Assembly (NCBI GenBank): GCA_003255065.1
Contig: QAOA01001288.1
Coordinates: 200,407-264,406 of the forward strand
Reading direction: 5' to 3'
Origin: Cercis canadensis
Taxonomy: Eukaryota > Streptophyta > Magnoliopsida > Fabales > Fabaceae
DNA: 64,000 nt
Part shown: piece by piece, positions 1 to 11,773 of the stretch
How the letters are laid out: each line of letters opens with the position of its first letter
Position numbering within the stretch: the first letter of the stretch is position 1
Made by a program: the position numbers and the translations under genes
The notes under the pieces: generated by a model
Database searches by the model: none
What the model was told of the DNA's origin: nothing
Seen by the model: only the letters and a program-made list of their open reading frames with translations

Positions 1-1406
1 CGAGGCTAATCCAATTAACAATTTGTAATTGGACTACCAAAGCTACTTGTAGCATAAGGCAACACCAAGTCGAACCAAAAGATTAATCTAGTTAGGGAAT
101 CCAATTAGGGAGTTAATTACACATGGGGTTTTTTTGGTCAAATTGATTAACATAATGTAATTAAAAAGGGGTAAACCGAATTAAAGAAACAATCAATCTA
201 GGGTTCCACTAATCCTAATTCTAATCCGTCCTTAATCACTGATGATCCATTCAATCATTAACCTAATTCTTGACTTCAGAACACATCAAGAAGCCTCTAA
301 GTGATCTAAGAGTCTCTACTGGTTAAGCAACCAGAGTTTGATTAATTCTGAATTTGTTGATTAAGCATCCACTAATTCAGAATTAACCTAAGGGTCCAGA
401 ATTCAATTAGGGTTAAATAATCCATCCAAAATCTTAGAAACATTATTTAATCCATACAATCCTCTTCAATCATATGCAATTTATCAATTCACACATGAAT
501 ATTCAAATTCAAAATTAAGTAATTCAAACAAAATATTTCAGAGGATGGAAAAAACTTGATTAACAACTAAATGAATAACAATGAAAGCATAATCTCAAAA
601 TTAGTAATCAGAATAGCTAAAACCTGGATTGACTTGAGTAATGAGCCCTCCATCAACAAGAGGAACAAAGTTTACAAAGAAACTAGAGAGAAAACTTAGA
701 GACTAAGAAAAGCAAGAAAAACTGTCTACTAAATAATGAAACTCAGCTGCCTCTTTCTGAACATATAAACCTCTAAAAATACATGCACACCCAAACTACC
801 CTTAGGTCACATTTATTCCCATGGGCCTTAGCTTTAATTGGGCTTTGGTTTGGGCTCAATTGGGCTTGTAATGAGGAAGTTAGACCCAATTGAGTGTCAA
901 TAGGTCTCTGGACTCATCAGCCGGATTCGACAGACAATAAGACCATCAAAAATACATAATTTGAAGAACCGATATTCATAACAATTGAAGATATACGTCT
1001 TAGCTTTCCAATGGATCCGGTTTCAATAGATACAACACTCATAGCCAAAGTTATGTTCCAATCTCTTCACAGGGGTCAGGATCTAACAATAGCATCTCTG
1101 CTTTGACTTCCAAGCTACATATGATCTTCTGGACGTCCGAATTGGTCCTAGAGCTCTGAATGAAAGTTGTAGATAATTCTCTCAGCTTTTCTACAAGTTA
1201 AAACTAGTAATTTTTGGACATACAAAACTAAAGATATGCATGAAACACATAGACAACATAAGATTCTCAATATTGCTGAAAAACACAATTAGGCCCAATT
1301 GGATCCCAACTCATGAAATGTGGTCCAAACCCAATTAATTCAGCCTAAAAGAGGTTTAAAAGACCAAATATGAGGGTTAACTATTGTATAAAAAATGTAT
1401 TTATCA
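1..1406 (-). repeat. 3' LTR of the Athila element (nearly complete)
   Basis: Same LTR family as 37440-38867, 48703-48877, 17868-18050 and 56637-58058. The shared blocks include the GGGCTTTGGTTTGGGC and GAGGAAGTTAG stretches and the inner terminus TTTATCA at 1400-1406. Only the outermost dozen bases fall outside the window. Confidence 0.9.
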
Positions 1407-1424
1407 AATTCCCCTACAATTAGT
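1407..1424 (-). other. Polypurine tract of the Athila element
   Basis: Directly abuts the LTR. On the minus strand it reads TTGTAGGGGAATT followed by TGATAAAT, the usual purine run plus LTR start. The minus-strand elements at 26076 and 55027 have the same arrangement. Confidence 0.8.
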
Positions 1425-2933
1425 TTTTGCACATCTCAACCAAACTAGAATTTTAAAACAAGCAAACTAGAATTTCAAAAACTAATTTAAAAACTAAAGA
1501 ATCACCTCACAATGATATTCAAGATATGCACAAGTTCACACCACATGCAATAAGAGCAATTAAATTCAAGAGAGTCAAAATATTCATGAAATAAAATTGT
1601 TTCACAACTTAAAACAACAAACAAGATAACTTCAATTGGAAAGCATAAGTCAAGAATGATAGATACTCACAAGATATACTCTCAATACCTCAAGTATTTA
1701 GAAAGTAGGTACTTCACTCAATCAAACTTATGAAGAATTGCACTGTCATAAACTTGCTTATCTTCTACTTCTCCACTACTCAAACAAATGCACACACAAA
1801 TCAAAAGGACTTTATTTAAGATTGTAATAAGGCCAAAGTAAAGGAATGAATCAAAATGGATATCACAAGGTAAAAACCCAAAGAGAATAAAAGAACATTG
1901 GAGAGGAACTCAAATGACAAGCATTAAATTTCAAGTCTGTAAAGCATATTCTCCTTTCTTTGTACAAATTCCTTTCTTTTTTTTTTTCTTTTCACAACAC
2001 AACCTTTTTCCTTTTTTTTNTTTTTTTTTTTTCAAATGACAATTGGCTCTTTTTCTTTCTTTCACATAATACTTTGCACATTGCACATTAAAATTCATAA
2101 CATTCACACTTGTACTATTAATTACTCACAAGCACAAGAGCTCCGCCAAGATAATGAACAAATGCTCTCCTATTCCCTAAGGTAAGGTAACAACATGATT
2201 TTTCACATAGGCACATAATGAGCTAAGACTACAGATAGGTAAATAGACTCAATGGGGGTAATCAAAGGGAAATGATGCAAAGTTGGCTATTTCGCAAAGT
2301 AGCTAAATCAAGAAAGAATGCCTCAATCATGTTTATGTATGCAAGTGAAAATGTAGCCTAAAAAAGAATCAAGCAAATTCTAGAGTGAACAAATTTCATG
2401 AGTGAAAATCACACGAGAAGGAAAAGAATGGCACAATTGCTAAATCCATCTATCAAAATGCTCAAAATCTCACAAAGCATGTATCTATCAAACTTAATCA
2501 CCAATACAAAATCTAAAACCAAGCATGTGAAATTCAAGAAGGAAGACAATTATTCAATCAACCTTAAATTGCAAGTGCTTCAATTTACAACTTCACAAAT
2601 TTTACAAACCCTAAAACATCATTGGAAGGCAATTAAAACAGAAAAAATTTGACAATTAAAATAGAAAACAGCAAAGAGACTAAAAATAGTAAAACAGAAA
2701 CAACAAACATAAATAAAAGTAGAAAACAGTAAAGTGAACAGAAAATCAAAACACTGATAGAAAATTCAGAATTAAAAACAGACACAAAAACAGAAAAATA
2801 GAATGTAAACCTTCCCCACACTTAAATTTTGCATTGTCTTCAATGTAAAAGCTTCAAAAAGTAGCAACAATTCTCAATTAACAGCAGTCACATAAGGACA
2901 AGTAAAATAAAAGAGAGAGAATAAACATCCTTA
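1425..2933 (-). other. Untranslated 3' region between pol and PPT of the Athila element
   Basis: AT-rich, no supported gene. A similar tail (LTR, PPT, AT-rich stretch with a T-tract, then a short ACATCCTTATCA block just before pol) recurs at 26093-27400. This suggests a conserved structural feature of the lineage, not host DNA. Open frames here are low-complexity K/N/S-rich runs. Confidence 0.6.
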
Positions 2934-4222
2934 TCAGGTGAGGTAGATGGTATCTTGCAAATGGACCTCCTCCAAGATGTCCTCTTGAGCTCCCTCATAG
3001 AATGGCTTGAGGCGATGTCCATTGACTTTGAAAGCCTTGCTGGTGGCTTCACTTGCTATCTCGATTGCACCATAAGGAAAAACCTTGGTGACAACAAACA
3101 AACCAAGCCACCGAGAACGGAGCTTGCTGGGCATAAGCTTGAGGCGGGAGTTATAAAGGAGAACTTTCTGGCCAATGGAGAACTCCTTCCTCAGCACCAT
3201 CTTATCATGAAACCTCTTGGTCTTGTCCTTGTAGATGCGGGAGCTCTCATAAGCGTCTAATAGAAGCTCTTCGAGCTCTTGGAAGTGGAGCTTCCTCTAG
3301 GATCCGGCTTGGCTTAAGTTGAGGTTGCATTGTTTGACTACCCAATATGCCTAGTGCTCAAGCTCCACTGGAAGGTGGTATGCTTTGCCAAAGACTATCC
3401 GGTAAGGGGACATCCCAATTGGTGTCTTGAAAGCGTTTCGGTATGCTTACAGAGCATCCTCAAGTCTCAAACTCCAATCCTTCCTATTAGGTTGGATAGT
3501 CTTCTCCAAGATACGCTTGATCTCCCTGTTGGAGACTTTGGCTTGCCCATTCGTCTGAGGGTTGTAAGGTGTAGAAACCTTATGCATGACTCCATATTTC
3601 TTCACTAAAGCCTCTATGCTCCGATTGCAGAAGTGTGAACCTTGATCACTGATGATAGCCTTCGGAATGCCAAATCTGCAAAAAAAATATTTGATCTAAC
3701 AAAATCCACAACAACTTTAGAATCATCAGTCCGAGTGGTTTCGCCTCCACCCACTTAGACACATAATCAACAACAAGTAATATGTAAAACAAAACCAAAA
3801 GAAACAGGAAAAGGCCCCATAAAGTCAATACCCCAGACATAAAAAATCTCACAAAATAGTAAGGGCTGCTGAGGAATCTCATTCCTATGAGAAATATTAC
3901 CTGTTCTCTGACACTGCTCACAAGACTTACAAAATGTGTGTGCATCCCGAAATAAAGTGACCCAATACAATCTAGATTCTAAGACTTTACGTTGAGGACC
4001 AAAATGCCCACCACATGCAAATGTATGGCAAAAGCTAAGAACAAACTGAAACTTATTATCAAGCACACATCTCCTAATAACTTGGTCACTACAAAATTTC
4101 CAGAGATAGAGATCATCCCATATATAATACTTAGACTCACTTCTCAGTTTATCAGACTGAGCCCTAGTAAAACATGCTGGAAAGACACGAGCAACCAAGA
4201 AATTAACCATATCAGCAAACTA
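2934..4222 (-). pseudogene. Athila integrase, C-terminal half
   Basis: The minus strand encodes the zinc-finger part of integrase (a run with [11 protein letters not shown]), the start of the catalytic core ([22 protein letters not shown]) and, near 2934-3200, the C-terminal part with GQKVLLYNSRLKLMP and SRWLGLFVVTKVFPYGAIEI. That last signature is typical of Athila/Tat integrase ends. It would insert the element cDNA into the chromosome. Broken in a few places; treated as a fossil. Confidence 0.85.
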
Positions 4223-4239
4223 AGGGGAAGTGATCTTAC

Positions 4240-4465
4240 CCTGCAGCTGCACTTCATTGAAGTCTCTTTTCACAACCAAATTGCAGATAATTTAAGAGAT
4301 GTTAATGATATGGGCGAAGATTTAAGGGACATTACAATTAATGCACATGTTGAAGCTGATGAGGAGGTGGGAGAGCATGGTGCAGAAGACGAAGAATCAT
4401 ATGATAGCGATGAGCCTGAAACTGAGGAGGAAGTCCCTAATGATTACTTAGTTGAAAGTGATTGA
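4240..4465 (+). pseudogene. Acidic C-terminal tail, possibly of a TNP2-type CACTA transposase
   Basis: An open stretch ending in a run of D and E residues (ending PNDYLVESD) sits directly upstream of the TNP1-like gene, where CACTA elements keep the tail of their large TNP2 transposase. No catalytic domain is present because the element is cut at about 4222. The frame runs open into the neighbouring antisense Athila sequence, which makes a longer but meaningless open frame from 3992. The assignment rests on position and composition only. Confidence 0.4.
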
Positions 4466-4573
4466 TTCATCCGGGTTAATTTAGGGTTAAGTTATGACTT
4501 TATATTATTTTGTTGGTGTATTTATTATTTAATGTATCACTTATAGGTGTACTAATATTTTTTTTATTCACAG

Positions 4574-6237
4574 ATGTCAGGGACAAGCACACATGCACGT
4601 GGTTTGGGCTCCCGAGGCAGAGGAATAGTTCCTGATTCATTACAGACTTATTCTGCACCTCCTGACGTGCAAATTGATCATACACCGTCTCCTACTCCTA
4701 TTGAATCCACCCCTCGACATTCATCACATGCACTATCGACTCAAGGTTCTTCTGGTGCTACATCCACTGCGGCGGCATGTGGATCGACTGATAGTAGGAT
4801 ATTGGTTCGACCAAAATCGACTGATAGTAGGATATTGGTTCGACCAAATAGGAAGGAGTATGATATCTAAATTTTCTATGTTTTATTGTTGTAAATTTTA
4901 GTACTATTTTCATACATGTTATATATATAATAAATATTCTAATTTCTATTGTATAGGTTTATACCGTCCACTACTACAGTTGGTGTCATTTATTCTGTCA
5001 TGAAGACCAAGTATGAACAACTGTGGATGAGCTGGAAGGAAATTCCCCAGGAAGTGAGAGATCTGTGGTGGGTCGAATTTCAGGTAATATAACTAAATTA
5101 TATTATTTACTTTACATATTATGTTTGTCAATTGTGTTCAACTAGTAGTCTAACTAATTTCTCACTTTTATTGGTTTAGAAATATTGTAGGTGAGATCTG
5201 CAACATGATGATGTTATTAGGCGGATATGGAGGGCTAAGTGTGCTGACACGGTCCGAGCAAACTTAGCTTCTATTCGTGCTCGAAAGTCGAAGGGAAAAT
5301 GGTTGTCCAAGGACGTCCTTGACGCACTATGGGTTAAGTGGAGGACTGACCCTGAGTTCAAGGATAAGTCAGAGCGAAACAAGAAGAATCGATCAGCTAG
5401 TGAGGGAGGATTATGTCTGAATCGGGGTGGCTCCATTTCTGTGTCAGAGCATAAAAGGCGATATGTAAGTTTTATTTACTGATAATAAAGTTTTTATAAG
5501 TATGTTTTAATTTATCACTAATAACTAACATAAATTTATTATATGTTTCAGACACAGGAGCTAGGGAGAGAGGCTACCATCCCAGAGCTTTTTCATAAGT
5601 TAAACCATAATGATGAGACAAACCAATGGTCAACACCAAGGGCAGCAATGACTTATGTCAGTATCTCTAATTATAACATACTTGTAGTATAATTAATGTA
5701 TTCTCACTAATTACTTTTTCTTTGTGTTCTTTTTGAAATTATATGCAGAATTCTTTTGAGAAGTTAAAGGAGGATGTTGTAGCCTCAGGATCATCTGTTG
5801 ATGACTCTGCCCTCTTTTTCCAGCCAACTGGGGGAAAAAATAATAGAGGTAAAGCTTATGGATTTGGATCCGAAGTAGCATTCTATTCTTCATCCAGGTC
5901 CAGGTCTCAGTCTGTCACCACTGCACCTAACATTGATGACCTTACTCAGATGCAATAGCGTATTGCAGTTCTTCAGACCCAATTGGAGGAACATCAACGT
6001 ACTCATGCACAACTTGAGGTATCAATGAACCGGGTTGCACAACTTGAGGCGGAGTTGAACACTCAACGGTCCCAGTTGCAGTCCCAAAGACAGTCTGATC
6101 TACGAGTCTCTCAACTTAAGAGCGAATTGACTACACTTAAAGGATATTTTGAGCAATTCACCAGAGGTGCACAATATCGACCTAATGACTTAGAGGTTGC
6201 ACCTACTACGTCGTTACGACCTCCAACTATCAAATGA
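4574..6237 (+). pseudogene. TNP1-like plant transposase protein (Ptta/En/Spm family, PF03004 type)
   Basis: Five exons can be followed by frame and GT-AG borders: 4574-4855 (Ser/Thr/Pro-rich N-terminus with a doubled STDSRILVRP unit), 4957-5081 (MKTKYEQLWMSWKEIPQEVR), about 5179-5465 (IWRAKCADTVRANLASIR, KGKWLSKDVLDALW, then SERNKKNRSA), 5551-5656 (ELGREATIPELF), and 5748-6237 (a GKAYGFGSE block, then a coiled-coil tail of repeated QLE heptads). This order is that of the CACTA accessory protein, which binds subterminal repeats and helps excision. In-frame stops occur near 5193 and 5956, so this copy is probably not functional. A gene of the same layout is at 50648-53555. Confidence 0.8.
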
Positions 6238-6519
6238 AGATGACAATGAGGACATGGGAGATGATTCTTCAGATATTTAGGAGTTAATTTGTATTTCTTA
6301 CTCTGTTTTATATTTCCTCACTTATATTGGATATTGCATATTTTTTCGGATTAGATCTATATATATTTCAGATGCTTGACTATTTTGCACATTTTGAATA
6401 TGTTTTGCTGATTTGCTGGAATTGGCATTTCAGATGCTTGACTATTTTGAATATATTCTGCTGATTTACTAGAATTGGGCTACAAAATAAACAAATTGCT
6501 ATGGGTAGGGTATTTTGAA

Positions 6520-7157
6520 AATTCCAACGGAATTTTCCTTTGGAATTATCGTTGGAATTTTATTTAAACAAAATAAAAAAATAATTTTTTTTAAAAAAAT
6601 TCAACGGTAATTCCAACGGAATTTTCCGTTGGAATTTCCCAAGACAGTTCCAACGGTATTTTCCGTTGGAATTACCGTTGGAATTGTTTAAAAAAAATTA
6701 TTTTTTTTATTTTGTTTAAATAAAATTCAAACGGTAATTCCAACGGAAAATACCGTTAGAATTTCCCAAGACAATTCCAACGGTAGTTTCCGTTGGAATT
6801 ACTGTTGAAATTTTTTTAAAAAAATTAATTCTTTTAATTTTGTTTAAATAAAATTCCAACGGAAAATACCGTTGGAATTGTCTTGAGAAATTCCAACTGT
6901 ATTTTCTGTTGGAATTACCGTTGGAATTTTTTAAAAAAAAATTAATTTTTTTATTTTGTTTAAATAAAATTCCAACGGTAATTCCAACGGAAAAGTCCGT
7001 TGGAATTTTTCAACGGACAATTCCATTGGAATTTTCTGTGAAACTTTTTTTTTGAAAAATGGATTCCAACGGTATTTTACCGTTGAAATTTTTTTTCCGT
7101 TGGAGCTCCAAATTCCAACGGAAAAATTCCGTTGGAATCCTGCGAAATTCTTGTAGT
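6520..7157 (+). repeat. CACTA subterminal repeat array (AATTCCAACGG units)
   Basis: More than 25 direct and inverted copies of the core TTCCAACGG, or its complement CCGTTGGAA, separated by A/T tracts, run up to the right terminus. In En/Spm-type elements such arrays are binding sites for the TNP1/TnpA-like protein. The same unit occurs in the MITE at 23200-23449 and at 49150-49281, so those belong to the same subfamily. Confidence 0.8.
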
Positions 7158-7180
7158 GAATTTTGGGTACCTAAGCCTCT

Positions 7181-8700
7181 GTGATCTTATTACAAGTTTG
7201 CTATCAAGTCAAAAGTGATTGTTGGTATCTGGACAGTGGTTGTTCTAAGCACATGACTAGAGATCCTTCAAAGTTTGTCTCCTTTAACAAAATGGATTTG
7301 GGAGATGTCTCTTTTGGTGACAATAGCAAATGTAGAATTGTCGGATTAGGTAAAATCAAAATTCTTCCTAATCTACTCATTGACAATGTCTATTTGGTCA
7401 AAGGCTTGATGTATAATTTACTAAGCATAAGTCAGCTTTGTCATAAGGGACATAATCATTTTTGAAACTCCTCATTGCATTATTCACAAGAAAAATTCTG
7501 ATGATGTTTTGTTTGTTGGTCAAAGAAGTTCCATTGTATATACTGTGTTTGGAGATTCCTTAAAATCGAAAAGAGAAACATGTTTTTCTTCTCAAAGCAA
7601 TAATTCTTGGTTGTGGCATAGAAGAATTAGACATGCAAATTTTAAACTTATTTCCAAGCTTTCTAAAAAGGGACTAGTTTTTGGTTTATCTAAACTAGTA
7701 TTTGAAAAGGATAAGATTTGTGCTGCTTGTCAGCAAGGTAAACAAATCAAATCCTCTATCAAATCTAAGAAAGAAATGTCATCTTCTAAGCCACTCTAAC
7801 TTCTCCATATGGTACTCTTTGGACTAGCTTCTACATCTAACTTAAATGGAAAGAAGTATTGTTTAGTTATTGTGGATGATTTTTCAAGATTTACTTGGGT
7901 TTTCTTTCTTGCTCATAAGGATGATACTTTTGATGTTTTTAAAACTTTAGCAAAAGAGTGCAAAATGAAAAAGGTTTTGCAATCACCTCAATTAGAAGTG
8001 ATCATAGTGGAGAATTTGAAAACAAAGTGTTCAAATTTTTTTGTGAAAATCAAGGAATCCACCATAATTTTTCTTGTCCTAGAACCCCCCCAAATAAAAT
8101 GGTGTGGTTGAAAGGAAAAATAGAACTCTAGTTGAGATGGGTAGAACTATGTTGTGCGAAAATGATTTGTCAAAATATTTTTGGGCTAAAGCTGTAAACA
8201 CAACATGCTATATTTTGAATAGATGTTTGATTAGGCCTATTTTGAAGAAAACTCCATATGAGCTTTGGAAAAAGAGAAAACCTAATGTAAGCTACTTTCA
8301 TGCTTTTGGCTGTAAATGCTTTGTGTTAATAAATGGAAAAGAACATTTGGGAAAATTTGACTCAAAATCTAATGAAGTTGTTTTCTTGGGATACTCATTG
8401 TCTAGCAAAGCTTATAGAGTTGCTAACAAAAGAACTCTCATTGTAGAAGAATCAATGCATGTGGTCTTTAATGAATCTAATTGTCCCTTGGTTTCAAAAA
8501 CCCTTGAGGAAAATGAGATAGTGCAGGAAAACATCAAAGAACCTTCTAAGGAAGAGAAAGGCCAAGAAAAAGCAGCAGAACAAATTCCCTGTGATTCGAT
8601 TCACATTGAACTAGAATTTTCAAAATCAGTTCAGGAAAAAGCCCCACAAAAAAATGTGAAAAGACTCACTACCAAAAGAGACTAGAATTCTAAAAGATCA
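7181..8700 (+). pseudogene. copia pol: protease end, GAG-pre-integrase and integrase
   Basis: Seen in order: the copia signature WYLDSGCSKHMTRD (start of the protease-linked region), a GAG-pre-integrase zinc region (WLWHRRIRHANF, then CAACQQGKQ), and the integrase core (YCLVIVDDFSRFTWVFFL, then VERKNRTLVEMGRTML and LNRCLIRPILKKTPYELW). The lineage-typical spacer follows and is interrupted by the nested hAT at 8789. Fossil, broken in several places. Confidence 0.85.
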
Positions 8701-8788
8701 TCTAATTGAAAAAGTGATAGGTACTTGGAAATAGGGATTAGTACAAGAGCATCTCTTAAAGACAAGCATGTGAACTTGGCCCTATTAT

Positions 8789-9646
8789 TAGGGATGGCAA
8801 TGGGGCGGGGATGGGGCGGGGCAAGTAGTCCTCGTCCCCATCCCCGAAGGGCATGGGGATGCCCCATCCCCGGACCCATCCCCGGCGGGAATTTTTCAAC
8901 ATCCCCTTCCCTGCCCCACTAAATCCCCATCTGCCCCATGCCCCACGCCATTTACCGATACAACCATACTTTTTTTAAATATACACAATTTATAAGTTTA
9001 ATCTATCGATCACGATTTCTAATTGAAATTCAACTTTAATCGAATAAGATAATATAAATAATACTCAAATAACATCATCAAGAATTCAAGATATCCTCAA
9101 GCAACAACAATAACATAAATAATATTCAAACAAAATTATAAAAATTGTTCTTAAACAATTATAAAAGTCAATAAGAAATCATAATAAGTACAAAAGGCTC
9201 CAAGCAATTAAAATAAGTACAATTTATGAAGTTCTAATGTTGGTTGAAGTTGAACCACTCTCCATATTCTACAAAACCAACAAAAAAAAAAAGAAAAAAA
9301 ATTTAGGTTTGGGGAAAATGGAACTCAAGGTCGAGGGACTGATGGAGGAAGGGTCAGGTCAGTGTGTTGGTGATTTAGTGTGAGAAAACCTTAGGCCATA
9401 ATGACGCCGTTTTGTGAAGAAATTTTTTTAAAAAAATTTATGTAATGTATTTTATATATATATATATATACATTGCGGGGCGGGGCAGGGTGGGGCAGGG
9501 CTTCCCCATCCCCAGACCCGCCCCTATCAAATTATCCATAAAATTACTTATCCTCATCCCCATACCCATTTTTCTGCCCCATACCTATACCCGAACGGGT
9601 AAAAAAATCGGGGCCCCATCGGGTCTGGGGCAAATTGTCATCCCTA
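8789..9646 (+). mobile_element. Non-autonomous hAT-type element (858 bp) with GC-rich ends
   Basis: The termini read TAGGGATGGCAAT at the left and, inverted, TAGGGATGACAAT at the right, close to hAT (Ac-type) ends. They are flanked by 8-bp target duplications CCTATTAT (8781-8788) and TCTATTAT (9647-9654), identical at 7 of 8 positions; 8 bp is the hAT size. Both ends carry about 120 bp of G/C-rich imperfect repeats (GGGGCGGGGATGGGGCGG and its complement), giving a strongly base-biased inverted structure around an AT-rich core. No transposase is encoded, so movement would depend on a transposase in trans. Strand is arbitrary. It lies in the spacer between copia integrase and RT, with copia sequence resuming at 9655. 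Confidence 0.88.
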
Positions 9647-9654
9647 TCTATTAT

Positions 9655-11272
9655 CTCTGTCTGAACCTACCAAAATTGGTGAGGCATTACAAGATGAAGC
9701 TTGGATCATGGCAATGCAAGAAGAATTGAATCAATTCTTAAGGAACCAAGTCTGGACTCTTGTACCTGAACCAAAAGGTCACACAATCATTGGCACAAGA
9801 TGGGTTTTCAAAAATAAGCTTGATGAGGATGACAAGATTGTGAGAAACAAAGCAAGATTAGTAGCTCAAGGTTTCAGTCAACAGGAAGGTATAAACTTTG
9901 AAGAAACTTTTGCTCCTATAGCTAGATTAGAAGCCATTAGAATGTTTCTTGCATTTGCATCTTTCAAAGGCTTTAAAGTTTTTCAAATAGATGTGAAAAG
10001 TGCTTTTTTGAATGGCTATATTAGTGAAGAAGTGTTTGTTAAACAGCCCCCTGGTTTTGAAAACTTAGACTTTCCTAATCATGTGTGTAAACTCTCCGAA
10101 GCTCTCTATGGTCTTAAACAAGCTCCTAGAGCTTAGTATGATAGACTCAATGAGTTTCTTATGAAAATAATTTTTTGACAGGAAAAGTTGATACCACCTT
10201 ATTCACTCAGATTATCTCATAATATTATCATAGTTCAAATTTATATTGATGACATTATCTTTGGATCAACTAATAATGAGCTATGTAAGGATTTTGAGAC
10301 TCTAATGAAGAGTGAATTTGAGATGAGTATGATGGGAGAACTTAACTTCTTCTTTAGACTTCAAGTGAAGCAAATCAGAGATGAAATTTTCATTAATCAA
10401 TCCGAATACACAAGAGAGCTACTTAAACGTTTTGGCATGGACAATGCAAAAGGTATTTCAACTCATATGAGTCCTGCTACAAAACTAGTTCTGGATGAAA
10501 AGGGTAAATCTGTTTGTGAGAAAAGGTATAGAGGTATGATTAGATCCTTGTTGTATTTGACTGCTAGTAGGCCAGATATTATTTTCTCTGTTTGTGCCTT
10601 TGTGAGAAAAGGTATAAAGGTATGATTAGATCCCTGCTGTATTTGACTGCTAGTAGGCCAGATATTATTTTCTCTGTTTGTGCCTGTGCCAGATTTCAAG
10701 TTAATCCAAAGGAATCTCATTTGATTGCTGTCAAAAGAATTTTTCGATATCTAATCAATTCTCTGAATGTTGGTTTATGGTTCAGTAGAACTAGTTCTTT
10801 CGAACTAGTTTCATATACAGATTCTGATTATGCTGCCTATTCCATTGATTGAAAGAGCACAAGTGGAGGTTATCAGTTTCTTGGAGGAGCATTGGTTTCT
10901 TGGCAATCAAAGAAACAAAATTCAGTTGTTCAATGAATAGCTGAAGCTGAGTACATGGCTGCTGGATTGTGTTGTTCACAAGTGTTATGGATGAAACAAC
11001 AACTTGTTGATTATGGTATAATTCTAAACAAGATTCATTTGCTTTGTGATAATACAAGTGTCATAAACATTGCAAGAAATCTAGTTCAGCATTCTAAGAC
11101 CAAGCATATAGACATAAAGCATCATTTTCTTAGAGATCATGTTCTTAAGGGTGACATTGAACTTTCTTTTATTAATACTGAAGATCAGCTTGCTGACATT
11201 TTTACGAAACCATTAGCTGAAGAAAGATTCTATCTCCTGAGGCATGAATTGGGCATGATAAATATGTCTTGA
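9655..11272 (+). pseudogene. copia pol: reverse transcriptase and RNase H
   Basis: The RT is recognised by WIMAMQEELNQFLRNQVWTL, GTRWVFKNKLDEDD, FQIDVKSAFLNGYI, YGLKQAPRA and the IYIDDIIFGS active-site region. RNase H and the pol tail follow (YTDSDYAAYS, then LCDNTSVINIARN, KHIDIKHHFLRDHV, and the terminal LADIFTKPLAEERF). These are characteristic of Ty1/copia pol of the SIRE group. Broken in several places; fossil. Confidence 0.88.
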
Positions 11273-11773
11273 TGAATTGTTCTTGTGTATGTGTGTATAA
11301 TGTTTGTTCATATGCATTTCATCTTTGATAAAGGATTTTGGTTGGCTGTTGAATGTTTATGGTTAATGCTCATTACTTCTGAAATTTTTGAAAAAGAAAT
11401 TTGACAATTTCTTGGTGTGTGCCCAAATTTTTTCTTTGATCATATCTGAAGTTCTTATTTGAAAGAATTTCAACATTTTTCATGAGCAATTCTATTTTGT
11501 GGATTGATCTATTAAAAGGCCTTCCTTGTTTATTTTCGAACTGAAGTCATTTATGGGCTGATATTGTTTTTGCTGAAACTGGGCCTCCATTCTTTCAACC
11601 CGCGTCTTCTGGCTTTTGGCCAAAACGTGCGTTTCATTTTAACTTAATGACTGGTATTCTTTTCCTAGCAAAAATGCACCGTTTTGCTCTATTGCTTCTC
11701 GGCTAAAGTTTCTTCCTTCTTCCTTCGAAATTGAACCTAACTGTTCATCTTCCTTCTGCATTTATTCACTCCC

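Larger units (their letters stand above)
1..4222 (-). mobile_element. Athila-lineage Ty3/gypsy element, 3' portion (LTR, PPT, integrase end)
   Basis: Read on the minus strand this is the distal end of an Athila element: the second half of integrase (about 2934-4222), a 1.5 kb untranslated tail, a polypurine tract and the 3' LTR. The integrase matches, over its whole visible part, the integrase of the plus-strand Athila at 56637-64000, so the two are close relatives. Everything upstream of mid-integrase is absent: the copy ends at about 4222 where CACTA sequence starts. The coding part is broken in several places (about four). The LTR starts about 13 bp outside the window, judged by alignment to the solo LTR at 37440. 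A single N lies in a T-tract at 2020. Confidence 0.9.
4223..7158 (+). mobile_element. CACTA (En/Spm) transposon, 3' half
   Basis: The right end at 7145-7158 reads ATTCTTGTAGTG, the reverse complement of the CACTACAAGAAAA-type terminus of plant CACTA elements. It is preceded by 0.6 kb of subterminal repeats, as the family requires. Inside are a short acidic tail of an upstream gene (4240-4465), probably the end of a TNP2-type transposase, and a multi-exon TNP1-like gene (4574-6237). The 5' half is missing: the element starts abruptly at about 4222 against an Athila fragment. The 3' terminus abuts copia sequence at 7159, so this CACTA had inserted into the copia element, and a later rearrangement removed the 5' halves of both. 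Confidence 0.85.

Noticed and set aside
2398-2821. Small open frames in the Athila tail
   Set aside because: AT-rich, Lys/Asn or Phe-rich low complexity with no match to the coding parts of sibling elements.
3992-4465. A 157-codon plus-strand ORF
   Set aside because: Its first half is antisense to Athila integrase and its second half is CACTA tail; it exists only because of the junction near 4222.
6520-7157. CRISPR-like alternation of short repeats and spacers
   Set aside because: The units are both direct and inverted with homopolymer spacers and end in a CACTA terminus in a plant genome; this is a transposon subterminal array.
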